Of a DNA stretch of 44,396 bases, positions 1-7,598 are shown in pieces. The translations under genes were made by a program, and so were the position numbers. Source of the DNA: Pirellulaceae bacterium (GTDB lineage: Bacteria > Planctomycetota > Planctomycetia > Pirellulales > Pirellulaceae); contig JADHUC010000056.1 of the NCBI GenBank assembly GCA_016784735.1, positions 1 through 44,396 of the forward strand. The letters are read 5' to 3'. Each line of letters starts with the position of its first letter. The first letter of the stretch is position 1. Below the pieces are notes generated by a model that was not told where the DNA came from, ran no database searches, and saw only the letters and a list, made by a program, of their open reading frames with translations.

Positions 1-51
1 ATTGGAATCCGCATAAGTCCGGATGTCCGCTTCCCGGCTCAGTTCAACGCC

Positions 52-129
52 CAATCTATCCCGCCTGCTCCCGTGGCAGACCCATCGCACACCGCACGCA
101 ACTCCCACGGGAGCAGGCAGGATAGATTG
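52..129. repeat. Long inverted repeat (24-bp arms, one mismatch)
   Basis: The arms lie at 52-75 and 106-129 and are reverse complements except for one base, with a 30-nt loop. The element sits just past the stop codon of the minus-strand protease gene at 176, so it could act as a transcript end, but no T-run follows either arm. Its size and single mismatch resemble the other intergenic inverted repeats in this window, although the sequence itself is different. Confidence 0.75.
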
Positions 130-175
130 CAATACGTTTTTCGCCAAGAGGAGCCACACGACACGCCGTGGATGT

Positions 176-544
176 CTACGGCGGGTTCAGTTCCAATTCC
201 ATCGTGTGATAGTTGGCCCGCATTTCAAGGCCAAGGAGTAGACCAACTCCAAGCAGCGGATAGTCGCCCTCGTTCGCAACGACCTCCAAACGACGCTCTT
301 CGCCAAACCAGTTGACGAGACACGTGTAGGTCTTTACCTCGATCTGCGAGCCGTCAGCGAGAATGGCATCGACCGAACCTGACTGATGCAGGTCCAAGGC
401 GTCAATCGTTGTTCGGGGTAACACGAGATCACCCGTGAAGCCAGTATCGACCCACACCTCAATCGCTACACGTTGTGACCCGGAATCGGGCGCAATCGGC
501 ACTGTGAGCAATGCGCGTCCGTTGCTGTCGATTGATCCTCTCAT
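176..544 (-). CDS. Clan AA (retropepsin-like) aspartic protease
   Basis: A 122-residue protein of the size of a single retropepsin-like domain, which acts as a dimer in this family. Near residue 33 it has the catalytic motif VDTGFTG (Asp-Thr-Gly), followed by the hydrophobic strand DLVLP. Near residue 97 is the second family signature, a hydrophobic-hydrophobic-Gly stretch (LLGVGLL). There is no signal peptide or membrane segment, so it is probably cytoplasmic. Its ATG overlaps the stop codon of the upstream gene in an ATGA junction, which fixes the start and implies translational coupling. The substrate is unknown; similar small proteases are common next to a short partner gene in bacteria. 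Family assignment is fairly safe; proteolytic activity is inferred. Confidence 0.8.
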   Translation of the reverse strand: MRGSIDSNGRALLTVPIAPDSGSQRVAIEVWVDTGFTGDLVLPRTTIDALDLHQSGSVDAILADGSQIEVKTYTCLVNWFGEERRLEVVANEGDYPLLGVGLLLGLEMRANYHTMELELNPP

Positions 545-804
545 CGAATCTGAAAACCAAAATGGATCGCGGCTCGATGGCCGACACGGAATGCATGGGC
601 GAGCCTGTCCGGGTATTTCTTTCTTGAAGCGCCAATTGCATCGCTCAACGTTCGCCCAAGGAAGTACTCCCCGGAGACTGGCTCAATCGCGACGAACTCG
701 TTCATGTGCGATTCTTCCAGCGTGACACGCAGCCGCTCCTCATAGATCTGCCTCGCCTGATCGGCGACGTTCTCAGTCGTTTGGCTCACGATCCCTTCTC
801 CCAT
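541..804 (-). CDS. Small conserved-looking hypothetical protein, partner of the protease
   Basis: About 87 residues if translation starts at the ATG at 804; the same frame stays open to 912, so the start is uncertain and no good ribosome binding site marks either choice. The N-terminal half is a charged, probably helical segment (around ADQARQIYEERLRVTLE), followed by a short beta-type part containing FVAIEPVSGEYFLG and a basic stretch that ends in a hydrophobic beta strand. No known domain is recognised. The stop overlaps the protease start by four bases, so the two genes form one transcription unit with the two-gene, coupled layout common among toxin-antitoxin-like or regulator-protease pairs. 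The function is not known. Confidence 0.6.
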   Translation of the reverse strand: MGEGIVSQTTENVADQARQIYEERLRVTLEESHMNEFVAIEPVSGEYFLGRTLSDAIGASRKKYPDRLAHAFRVGHRAAIHFGFQIR

Positions 805-1170
805 GTGCGGACTGGCTGACGTGACAGCGTCAAAGTATTCTATCAGCGCTGTCCAAACTGGCAAATGCTCAATTCCATCCGGACACCGAAACGCCACATG
901 CTGGCGAACCAATGCTGGACCAGAGTCGCCGATCTGGTCGGAATCAAGTGGAAAAGCTGACTGCGGCGACCTAGTCAGCTTGGACGTTCGGGCCGTCAGG
1001 TGGTCGGGCCTATTCCATCCGGTCCCCCGATGCCAGGATAAGGGCTGTCAACTAAGCCATTGGGGGACGATGGTATGACTGTGGCTGTACAGGAACTACT
1101 TGTCGGAACTTGTGGCTCCATGGCCCATCCGCGGCCAGCGATACGGCGGAACTAGACCCCTACGGAAAGC
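805..1170. other. Intergenic stretch with no recognised feature
   Basis: About 366 bp between the end of the HZS-alpha/FGE fusion gene (minus strand, stop at 1171) and the start of the hypothetical gene at 804. The frame of the downstream gene remains open through roughly the first 108 bp. I see no tRNA, terminator with a T-run, or convincing promoter here. Confidence 0.5.
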
Positions 1171-4100
1171 TCAGTTTTCTACCCTGGCCACGTCGTCCGT
1201 TCCGCGAGCATTCGCCGGACACGCGACGCGGAAACCGACGTTGTAGACGCCTTGCCAGGAGGGATACTGCCGGCGGAATGCGGAGCGACAGTGTTTCGGG
1301 CGGTCACGCCATGAGCCGCCGCGCACGGCTTTCTCGCCGAGGGGTGCGCCGTCTTCTCGGCCATCGTTCGCGTCGTACGGATACGGCCGGTAGCTGGTCA
1401 GCGTCCACTCGGCCACGTTGCCGTGCATGTCGTGAAGCTGCCAGGCGTTGGGGCGGTACGAGCCAACGGCAACGGTGACCAAGCCACTGTCGTCAAAACG
1501 CGTGTCACGGGGAATCCAGTCGTCGTACTTTGTGATCTGGCGTGGCAGTTCGTGCTGCTTGTAGGGATCGACGAAGAACGACCGGAGCTTGACGTCGGCC
1601 AGGTTGGCATAGGGGGAGAAATCTTCATCGACACCGCCGTAGGAGAATGGCGTATTCGTACCGGCTCGGCAAGCGTATTCCCATTGAGCTTCGGTGGGCA
1701 GCGTGAACGGTTCGCCGGTTCTTTCGGCGAGCCAGCGGGAGAACGCCATGGCTCGTTGCCAGGAAACTCGTACCACCGGCTGCTTTGGACCGTCGACCGA
1801 GAATCCGTGGACGCCGAATTGATATGCATTCCTCGATTCGACGTGGCTATCATGACTCGGATCGAATCTAGCGTACTGCTCGTTGGTGATCTCGCAAACG
1901 CCCATCCAAAACGGGGCGTTTGTGCTAACTCGGGCAACCGGTCGCTCATCGCGCTGCCCTGCGTCATCCCCCATGAGAAAATCTCCGCCGGGGATCAACG
2001 CCAACTGCAGTCGTATGCCGTCCGCGAGTTCGACGGTTCGACGTTCGGGCAGTCCTGTCGCGAGTTGACGGCGCCGTGCTTCCGCGGCATCAAAGGGCCA
2101 ATCGGGAATCTGCGGCGCCCCCGTGGCACGATCGGGAGACCGTGCCACAACTGGAGGCGGCAGCGATTCGACCGCAGGAGGTGAGACGCTGGCCAGCGAT
2201 TCGGGGTCTTCGTCCACGCCGGCGTAGGCATTTCGCAGATCGCGTCGCCGCTGGCGTTGTCGACCGGGATCGATCCCCGTTTCCGTCCACGTGCCATGGT
2301 AGGGCGTGTTCAGGTCGATCCAGGTGATCAGCCGATCCCAGGACTCTGCCTCGAGCTCGACGCCGTAATGCCCTTTCTGGAGCATCTGCACCAACTGCGT
2401 CGTGTTCGCGTGGAATTCCATGGGCATCAGCAGGTGCATATCGCTTTCGATTCCCGGCCGGCGCACTAGTTTTGACAATTCGAAGTAGCCAACGGAGAAG
2501 AAACGACCGCCGTCACTGTTCGTGTTGCCGGAGACGTAACATTTGTAATCGCTCGTGAGCTCCGAGCCTCGCAGATCCGGCAAGGGGGTTCCCGCATAGA
2601 TCGCTCGTCCGTCGTGACAGCCCACGCAATTCCGGTCGATCACGGGCTGCACTTCGCGTTTGAAGCTGAAGTTTCTAGCCGGGCCGTACCAAGTCGCGAT
2701 TTCGGATGGCGAACGGTCGAGTGCAAGCGACTCGCCCGCCAGCGGCGCCGCGTTTTCCGACGTATGGCAACCGACACAGGAAACCGTCTCGCCCGGCATG
2801 GCGACGAACCAACTCCGCATCAACTGCACCGCCTTGCCTTCGGAGTCCAGCGGCTGGATCGCGACCGGCGTGTTGGCCGGAACGCGAAAATGGGCTGATC
2901 CGTCGGCCTCGACAGGCACCGTGCCCAGGATACGCCGCACGTCCCAAGGCCCGTCCAGGCCGACAACGCCCAGAAGTCCCCCTTTTCCTTGGTAAGCGAA
3001 ATGCAGAGAGTACACCCGCAAACGTTTCACTGTTCCGCGCGGGACGCCCTGCAACCCAGGACCCTGATACATGTCGGCGATGTGAACCATTCCCTCGTCG
3101 TTCGATAGATCAATTCGATCCGGGATGACCTTCGGCACGGGCGTTTCCCGGATTGGAATGGGTTCGAACAGACCGTAACCGTCCGCGTGATGCACCAGCA
3201 GCCGGTTTCCGAACACGTCGACCAGAAACAGATCCCAAGGCGTTGTGGGGGTTGGCTTGGCGCTGACCAGGAAATACTTGTCGCTCAACGGATATGGATG
3301 GACGAATTTGGGCCAACTATCGACCGTCAGTTCGTCGCGAATGATGGGCTCGACAGTCCTGCCCCAACCGGGAATCCGCTGGACGGCTCCATCGGCCTCG
3401 TGCCGCCCCAAAGCGACATCGAACAGCACTAATTCGCCTTCCCGGTGCGAACCGTGATGACCATTCACGATGCCGACGAATTTTGTAGCATCTGACGGAA
3501 TTGGCCGTGCGCCGAAGATAGAATTGGGCCAATAGGAGTTGCTGCCGTAGTGCGCCCTTTGATCGGTGCCATCGGGGTTCATGGTAAACATCATGCGGCT
3601 ATGGGCATGGGGCAGATCAGAGTACTCCCAGCGCAGATACATCACGCGCCCGCTGGGCATCATCACGGGATTGAAGCTGTGGTCCTGATCAAAGCTCAGT
3701 TGGCGAACGCCAGAACCGTCCGCTTCCATGCGATAGAGAAGAGCGACATGGCTGCCATTACAGGGCACGGCTTGAAAGCAAGCAGAGCTGCCGAACAGAA
3801 TGCGACCGTCGGCCAGGTAGCAGGCATCGTAGTTATCGACGTCGGTCTGCTCGCCGCGGCTCACCTGGCGCAGGTCCGTTCCGTCCGTGCCAATCTCGTA
3901 GATCTGCCATGCACCATTGTCGTCTCGCATCGAGAAGAGCGCTCTCTGGGCATCGAAATGCAGGTCCACGTCCGTTACGCACCGCGGTCCGTCCGGCGCA
4001 AACACGGTCGTGAGCTTTCCCTGCGGTGAAACCGGAGAGAGCATGACGAGACAGTTGTCGTGGACATTGGGCACTAAAGTCGAGTTGCCCGTCGAGCTAC

Positions 4101-4557
4101 GAGGAAGGCCGACGTCCCATTGGGTGCAAGTGTTCACGTCGCCGGGTTGGCCGTCTTTGATGGGCCGGCGCCGGACGAGCAGCAGCCGGTCGAAATCCAG
4201 AAGCGGATTCGCTTCGAGCGCCTCGCGCTCCAGCGCCAAGAGCCGTTTCGCTTGTGTTATGGCTTTCGTGTCACCGCGCGCCAAACCATCTAGAATCTCG
4301 CCTCGCTGCGGCTGGATGGCGTCCAACTCGGCCAAGCAGTCTTCGCCTTTGAGATACCGTGAGGGGAAGGACTGCGCCAAGTCACGGATTGCCATCCGCA
4401 GAGCCGGAAAGTTGACACCCTCAATACGATCTCGCAACTCGGTGATCGACGCATCCGTCGCGTTTTGCGTTACATCGATGCCTTCGCAGAGTGAAGCATG
4501 CGGGCCAACAAGCAAGCAGATCGCAAATGTGAGCCGGAAATAGAATGAAGCGGTCAT
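1171..4557 (-). CDS. Secreted multidomain protein: PD40/HZS-alpha-like propeller, cytochrome c motifs, FGE-sulfatase domain
   Basis: A 1128-residue exported protein with an N-terminal signal peptide (residues about 1-25). A helical segment follows, then a region of beta-propeller repeats with PD40-type motifs (DGTDLRQVS, DGSGVRQLS, DGTDQR) at roughly 190-350, and a part resembling the middle domain of hydrazine synthase alpha. Two heme-c motifs are visible, C594-V-G-C-H598 and C644-V-G-C-H648. A proline-rich linker leads to an FGE-sulfatase (SUMF1) domain at about 852-1117, with IPGGDFLMG, TEAQWEYACRAG, MHGNVAEW and VRGGSW motifs. In the segment that carries the two catalytic cysteines of true formylglycine-generating enzyme, the first position is Asp (GGSWRDRPKHC) and only the second Cys remains, so classical sulfatase activation is unlikely. 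The combination suggests a periplasmic heme protein, possibly redox or sensory. The actual reaction is unknown. Confidence 0.85.
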   Translation of the reverse strand: MTASFYFRLTFAICLLVGPHASLCEGIDVTQNATDASITELRDRIEGVNFPALRMAIRDLAQSFPSRYLKGEDCLAELDAIQPQRGEILDGLARGDTKAITQAKRLLALEREALEANPLLDFDRLLLVRRRPIKDGQPGDVNTCTQWDVGLPRSSTGNSTLVPNVHDNCLVMLSPVSPQGKLTTVFAPDGPRCVTDVDLHFDAQRALFSMRDDNGAWQIYEIGTDGTDLRQVSRGEQTDVDNYDACYLADGRILFGSSACFQAVPCNGSHVALLYRMEADGSGVRQLSFDQDHSFNPVMMPSGRVMYLRWEYSDLPHAHSRMMFTMNPDGTDQRAHYGSNSYWPNSIFGARPIPSDATKFVGIVNGHHGSHREGELVLFDVALGRHEADGAVQRIPGWGRTVEPIIRDELTVDSWPKFVHPYPLSDKYFLVSAKPTPTTPWDLFLVDVFGNRLLVHHADGYGLFEPIPIRETPVPKVIPDRIDLSNDEGMVHIADMYQGPGLQGVPRGTVKRLRVYSLHFAYQGKGGLLGVVGLDGPWDVRRILGTVPVEADGSAHFRVPANTPVAIQPLDSEGKAVQLMRSWFVAMPGETVSCVGCHTSENAAPLAGESLALDRSPSEIATWYGPARNFSFKREVQPVIDRNCVGCHDGRAIYAGTPLPDLRGSELTSDYKCYVSGNTNSDGGRFFSVGYFELSKLVRRPGIESDMHLLMPMEFHANTTQLVQMLQKGHYGVELEAESWDRLITWIDLNTPYHGTWTETGIDPGRQRQRRRDLRNAYAGVDEDPESLASVSPPAVESLPPPVVARSPDRATGAPQIPDWPFDAAEARRRQLATGLPERRTVELADGIRLQLALIPGGDFLMGDDAGQRDERPVARVSTNAPFWMGVCEITNEQYARFDPSHDSHVESRNAYQFGVHGFSVDGPKQPVVRVSWQRAMAFSRWLAERTGEPFTLPTEAQWEYACRAGTNTPFSYGGVDEDFSPYANLADVKLRSFFVDPYKQHELPRQITKYDDWIPRDTRFDDSGLVTVAVGSYRPNAWQLHDMHGNVAEWTLTSYRPYPYDANDGREDGAPLGEKAVRGGSWRDRPKHCRSAFRRQYPSWQGVYNVGFRVACPANARGTDDVARVEN

Positions 4558-4680
4558 GGCGTCAAGTATCCTTCCGTGCTGAACGGATCATCCAAGCCAG
4601 TATTTCGTATTTTGGGTCGAGCAGTGTGGATGCGCCCCGTTGCCCCGCATTGCTCGCGCCCAACTGCGCACATCTCGTGT

Positions 4681-5088
4681 TCACGGGAGATAAATCCTTC
4701 CTGCTCCGCGCAACGCGTCGATATCGAACAACTTCTCCAGTAGACGTTCCGCGGCAAGCTCGAGGTAACCGCGATCATACTTAAGCTTTCTCAGGTCGGC
4801 GAACGTAAGCACCGGCAAACTCCCAGCGACGTTACGTTCGCGGATGGTAACTTCCAGAGAATCCGGTCCCTCGGCGTTGCGGTTCCCCGTGAGCAAGACG
4901 ATGTTGTTCTCTTGGCAGGCAATCCAGATCTCCGCGTCGGTCGCATCCGGTTCGAGGCCGAGATCGGCAAACGTGTAGAGTTCGATCTCTAGCTCGTTCC
5001 AGACATCTTCCCCATCCCCTTGGCGGCAACGGGCAAGCACGGCGCGAGCCAACCCTTGGACATCCTGGTCGCACATGATTCCTATCAT
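4681..5088 (-). CDS. PIN-like (DUF5615/Mut7-C type) putative toxin
   Basis: About 135 residues from the ATG at 5088, chosen because it overlaps the stop of the upstream DUF433 gene (ATGA). The N-terminal acidic motif MCDQDV, the central DAEIWIACQ and the LLTGNRN segment match the pattern of PIN-like nucleases found beside DUF433 proteins: scattered Asp residues that would bind metal. The protein would be a cytoplasmic RNase-type toxin held in check by its partner. Nuclease activity and the target RNA are inferred from family context, not shown. The C-terminal part (LELAAERLLEKLF) looks helical. Confidence 0.65.
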   Translation of the reverse strand: MIGIMCDQDVQGLARAVLARCRQGDGEDVWNELEIELYTFADLGLEPDATDAEIWIACQENNIVLLTGNRNAEGPDSLEVTIRERNVAGSLPVLTFADLRKLKYDRGYLELAAERLLEKLFDIDALRGAGRIYLP

Positions 5089-5402
5089 GCCAACTGCTTC
5101 CCCTTCTCGCCCAACCGCTTCTGAAGTTTCTCCCGGTTCTGGTTCAGTTGGTTCTCGACCCAATCCGAATTGCCTTGGCCGATTCGCTCCTGGATCTTCG
5201 CGTATTCTCGTTCGACTTCGTTGCGGTGTGCCGCGATGTAATCCACTGCGGCCTGTACTTGGCGCGATGACAAGTCGAAGGTTAACGCGATGTCGTCCCG
5301 GCTATCGCCCGCTCGGTGGAATTCCCAAATGTGGTAAACCGTGATCCGCGTACCGGCGATCTCGGGGCCCCGTCCTCGGTCGATGATTTGTACGTCTTGC
5401 AT
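5085..5402 (-). CDS. DUF433 family antitoxin-like protein
   Basis: A 105-residue protein. The ATG at 5402 is preceded by GGAGG with a 6-base spacing, which decides the start over a longer upstream frame. The DUF433 signature is clear: a short beta hairpin (IAGTRITVYHIWEF) followed by a helix-turn-helix-like region (GDSRDDIALTFDLSSRQVQAAVDYIAAH). The C-terminal 40 residues are a highly charged helix. DUF433 proteins are commonly encoded with PIN-like nucleases and are thought to bind DNA or the toxin. The four-base overlap with the downstream PIN-like gene supports a two-gene toxin-antitoxin-type operon, probably autoregulated through the helix-turn-helix. Confidence 0.8.
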   Translation of the reverse strand: MQDVQIIDRGRGPEIAGTRITVYHIWEFHRAGDSRDDIALTFDLSSRQVQAAVDYIAAHRNEVEREYAKIQERIGQGNSDWVENQLNQNREKLQKRLGEKGKQLA

Positions 5403-5696
5403 GACGATCCTCCGGTGTATCTGAGGCGAATCCTGCCACCCACCCATTCTACACGCCTTGGGGCCAACCGGCCACAGTACAGTCAATCAACTGCAGAGCC
5501 GACCGGATTGGCCACGAGTCGCGGACGATGGCGATGTGATTTCTGCATGGAAAGGCCCGTGGTTGCACCGAAAGACTTTTGAGGACGCCATGTACATGGT
5601 TGCAGCGAGCGTCAGGAACCGCAAAAATCACTGAACGTGCGCCGTCGGACGAAGGCTGCTCAGTATGACTCGTCGTCAACGCGCCAACCGGGAGAC

Positions 5697-7547
5697 ATGA
5701 TGGGAGAACTACTGACAACCGTCGACGTTGTCATCTTCTTCGGTTCCTTACTCGCGGTGATGGGGATCGGCCTGTGGGCGGGACGCAAGGAAGACACGTC
5801 GGCCGACTACTACTTGGCCGGTAGGTCCACGCGGTGGTGGGGCGTGGCTGGTTCGATTTTCGGTTCGAACGTTTCCGCCAACCACATCGTTGGTTTCGTC
5901 GGACTGGGCTTCAGCGTTGGCTTTGCACAAAGCCACTTCGAGATCACCGCGATCGCCGGGCTTCTGCTGTTGTGCTACGGCTTCCTGCCCATCTACCGCA
6001 AGTTGAACCTGTACACGCTCAGCCAGTACCTCAGCCAGCGTTACGACGACCGCAGCCGTATCCTGTACGCTTTGATCATGGTCGTTGTAATGGTGATCAT
6101 TCAGATGGTCCCCGGTTTCTACATCGGCTCGCGGTCGCTGAACATACTGCTTCAGGGCGGACCCGGCGAGATCGATCCGACCTGGTACAAGTTGGGTATC
6201 ATTCTCATGGCCTTGGTCACCGGCACCTACACGATCCTGGGTGGGCTGAAAGCAGTGATCGTTACGGACGTAATTCAGTCGATGCTGCTCTTGGTTGCTG
6301 GACTGACGGTGGCAGTAATCGCCTTTGCCCAACCGGAGATCGGCGGCTGGAGCGGCATGACGGCGATGGACGCCGCCGCCGGTGGGGCCGGGAAAATGCA
6401 CCTATACCGACCGATGAATGACCCGGACCTACCGTGGACCGGGATGCTGTCAGGGCTCATCGTCCTGCATTTCTACTATTGGGGCACCAATCAGTTCATC
6501 GTCCAGCGGGCGCTTTCGGCCCGCAGTGATCGCGAGGCCCGGCTGGGCATCATCGCGGCAGGTTTCTTCAAGCTGCTGATTCCCTTCTTCGCCATCGGCA
6601 CCGGCATCGCCGCGTTTTATCTGTTCCAGAAGCGCGGAATGGATGTCGCCCAGGACGCCGTTTTCACCACGCTGCTGACCGAGCTGGTCGCGCCCATCGG
6701 CTGCGGACTGCTGGGGCTGGTTGCCGCAGGCATGATCGGAGCTATCCTTTCGAGCCTCGACTCGATGATGAATTCGTCGGCCACCATCGTTACATTCGAC
6801 CTCTATCAGCGATACATTAACCCCGAAGCCTCCGAAAAACGGTTGATTTGGGTGGGCCGGATGTGCATCGTGGTCTTCATCGCCGGGGCGGCCTGTCTGA
6901 CCATCTTCATCATGGATCCCAACTCGGAGGAGAGCTTTTTCCTGCAGATCGTCGATCACCAGAGCCGCTTGGTCGTCGGCGTGGTAGTGGCGTTTGCATT
7001 GGGCATGATGTGGAGGCGAGCGACCTCGGCCGGAGCACTGACGGCGATGTTCGCCGGCGTGGTCCTCTCCTATGCGCTCCCATATGCCTACGACACTTAC
7101 CTCGGAGTCGATCCGTCGATCGCGAAACTCTTCGGCCAACAGCTCAGCTTTCTGCACACCGTGGCCGTGGTGGCAGTCCTCTGTGTACTTGTCCAGGTGA
7201 TTGTCAGCCTCTTGACCCAGCCGGACAAAGAAAAGTCGAAACTCACCTGGGTTGGCCTGGGAATCGTCAAGGCGTCGACACTCGGGACGATCACAATCTT
7301 GTGCGTCGCGTCATTGGTGGTCTATGCGATCTTGGCAATCACCATGATTGCCCAATGGGTCTCCCCGTGTACAGCGGCTTGGTTGGCTGCCGCTTGGACT
7401 TGGGCGATATTCCTTCTTCCTGCGGTCAAAGAGGCCCGCGTTGAAGGAGGGACTTTCGCACCGATCCTCCCGTTGCTTCGCCAAGACCGCTTCTGGGCCG
7501 GCCTGCTTGCCGCGGCGGCGGTGTTCATGATGTATTATTTCTATTGA
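5697..7547 (+). CDS. Sodium:solute symporter (SSS family)
   Basis: About 616 residues with many hydrophobic segments from start to end, as expected for the SSS family inner-membrane transporters with 13 or more helices. Family features include the N-terminal DYYLAGRSTRWW motif, GSNVSANHIVGFVG in the first helices, and the LSSLDSMMNSSATI segment in the region that carries the sodium site. The start is one of two adjacent ATG codons (5697 or 5700) after GGGAG at 5690-5694; the frame extends further upstream but without a ribosome binding site. The substrate is probably a sugar or a sugar acid, judged from the secreted glycosidase-like gene 50 bp downstream on the same strand, with which it likely forms an operon. 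That substrate is an inference. Confidence 0.9.
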   Translation: MMGELLTTVDVVIFFGSLLAVMGIGLWAGRKEDTSADYYLAGRSTRWWGVAGSIFGSNVSANHIVGFVGLGFSVGFAQSHFEITAIAGLLLLCYGFLPIYRKLNLYTLSQYLSQRYDDRSRILYALIMVVVMVIIQMVPGFYIGSRSLNILLQGGPGEIDPTWYKLGIILMALVTGTYTILGGLKAVIVTDVIQSMLLLVAGLTVAVIAFAQPEIGGWSGMTAMDAAAGGAGKMHLYRPMNDPDLPWTGMLSGLIVLHFYYWGTNQFIVQRALSARSDREARLGIIAAGFFKLLIPFFAIGTGIAAFYLFQKRGMDVAQDAVFTTLLTELVAPIGCGLLGLVAAGMIGAILSSLDSMMNSSATIVTFDLYQRYINPEASEKRLIWVGRMCIVVFIAGAACLTIFIMDPNSEESFFLQIVDHQSRLVVGVVVAFALGMMWRRATSAGALTAMFAGVVLSYALPYAYDTYLGVDPSIAKLFGQQLSFLHTVAVVAVLCVLVQVIVSLLTQPDKEKSKLTWVGLGIVKASTLGTITILCVASLVVYAILAITMIAQWVSPCTAAWLAAAWTWAIFLLPAVKEARVEGGTFAPILPLLRQDRFWAGLLAAAAVFMMYYFY

Positions 7548-7598
7548 TCGCGACAAAGACAGGCAACGGATGCTCGCTGACCCGAGGAGGACTAACTC

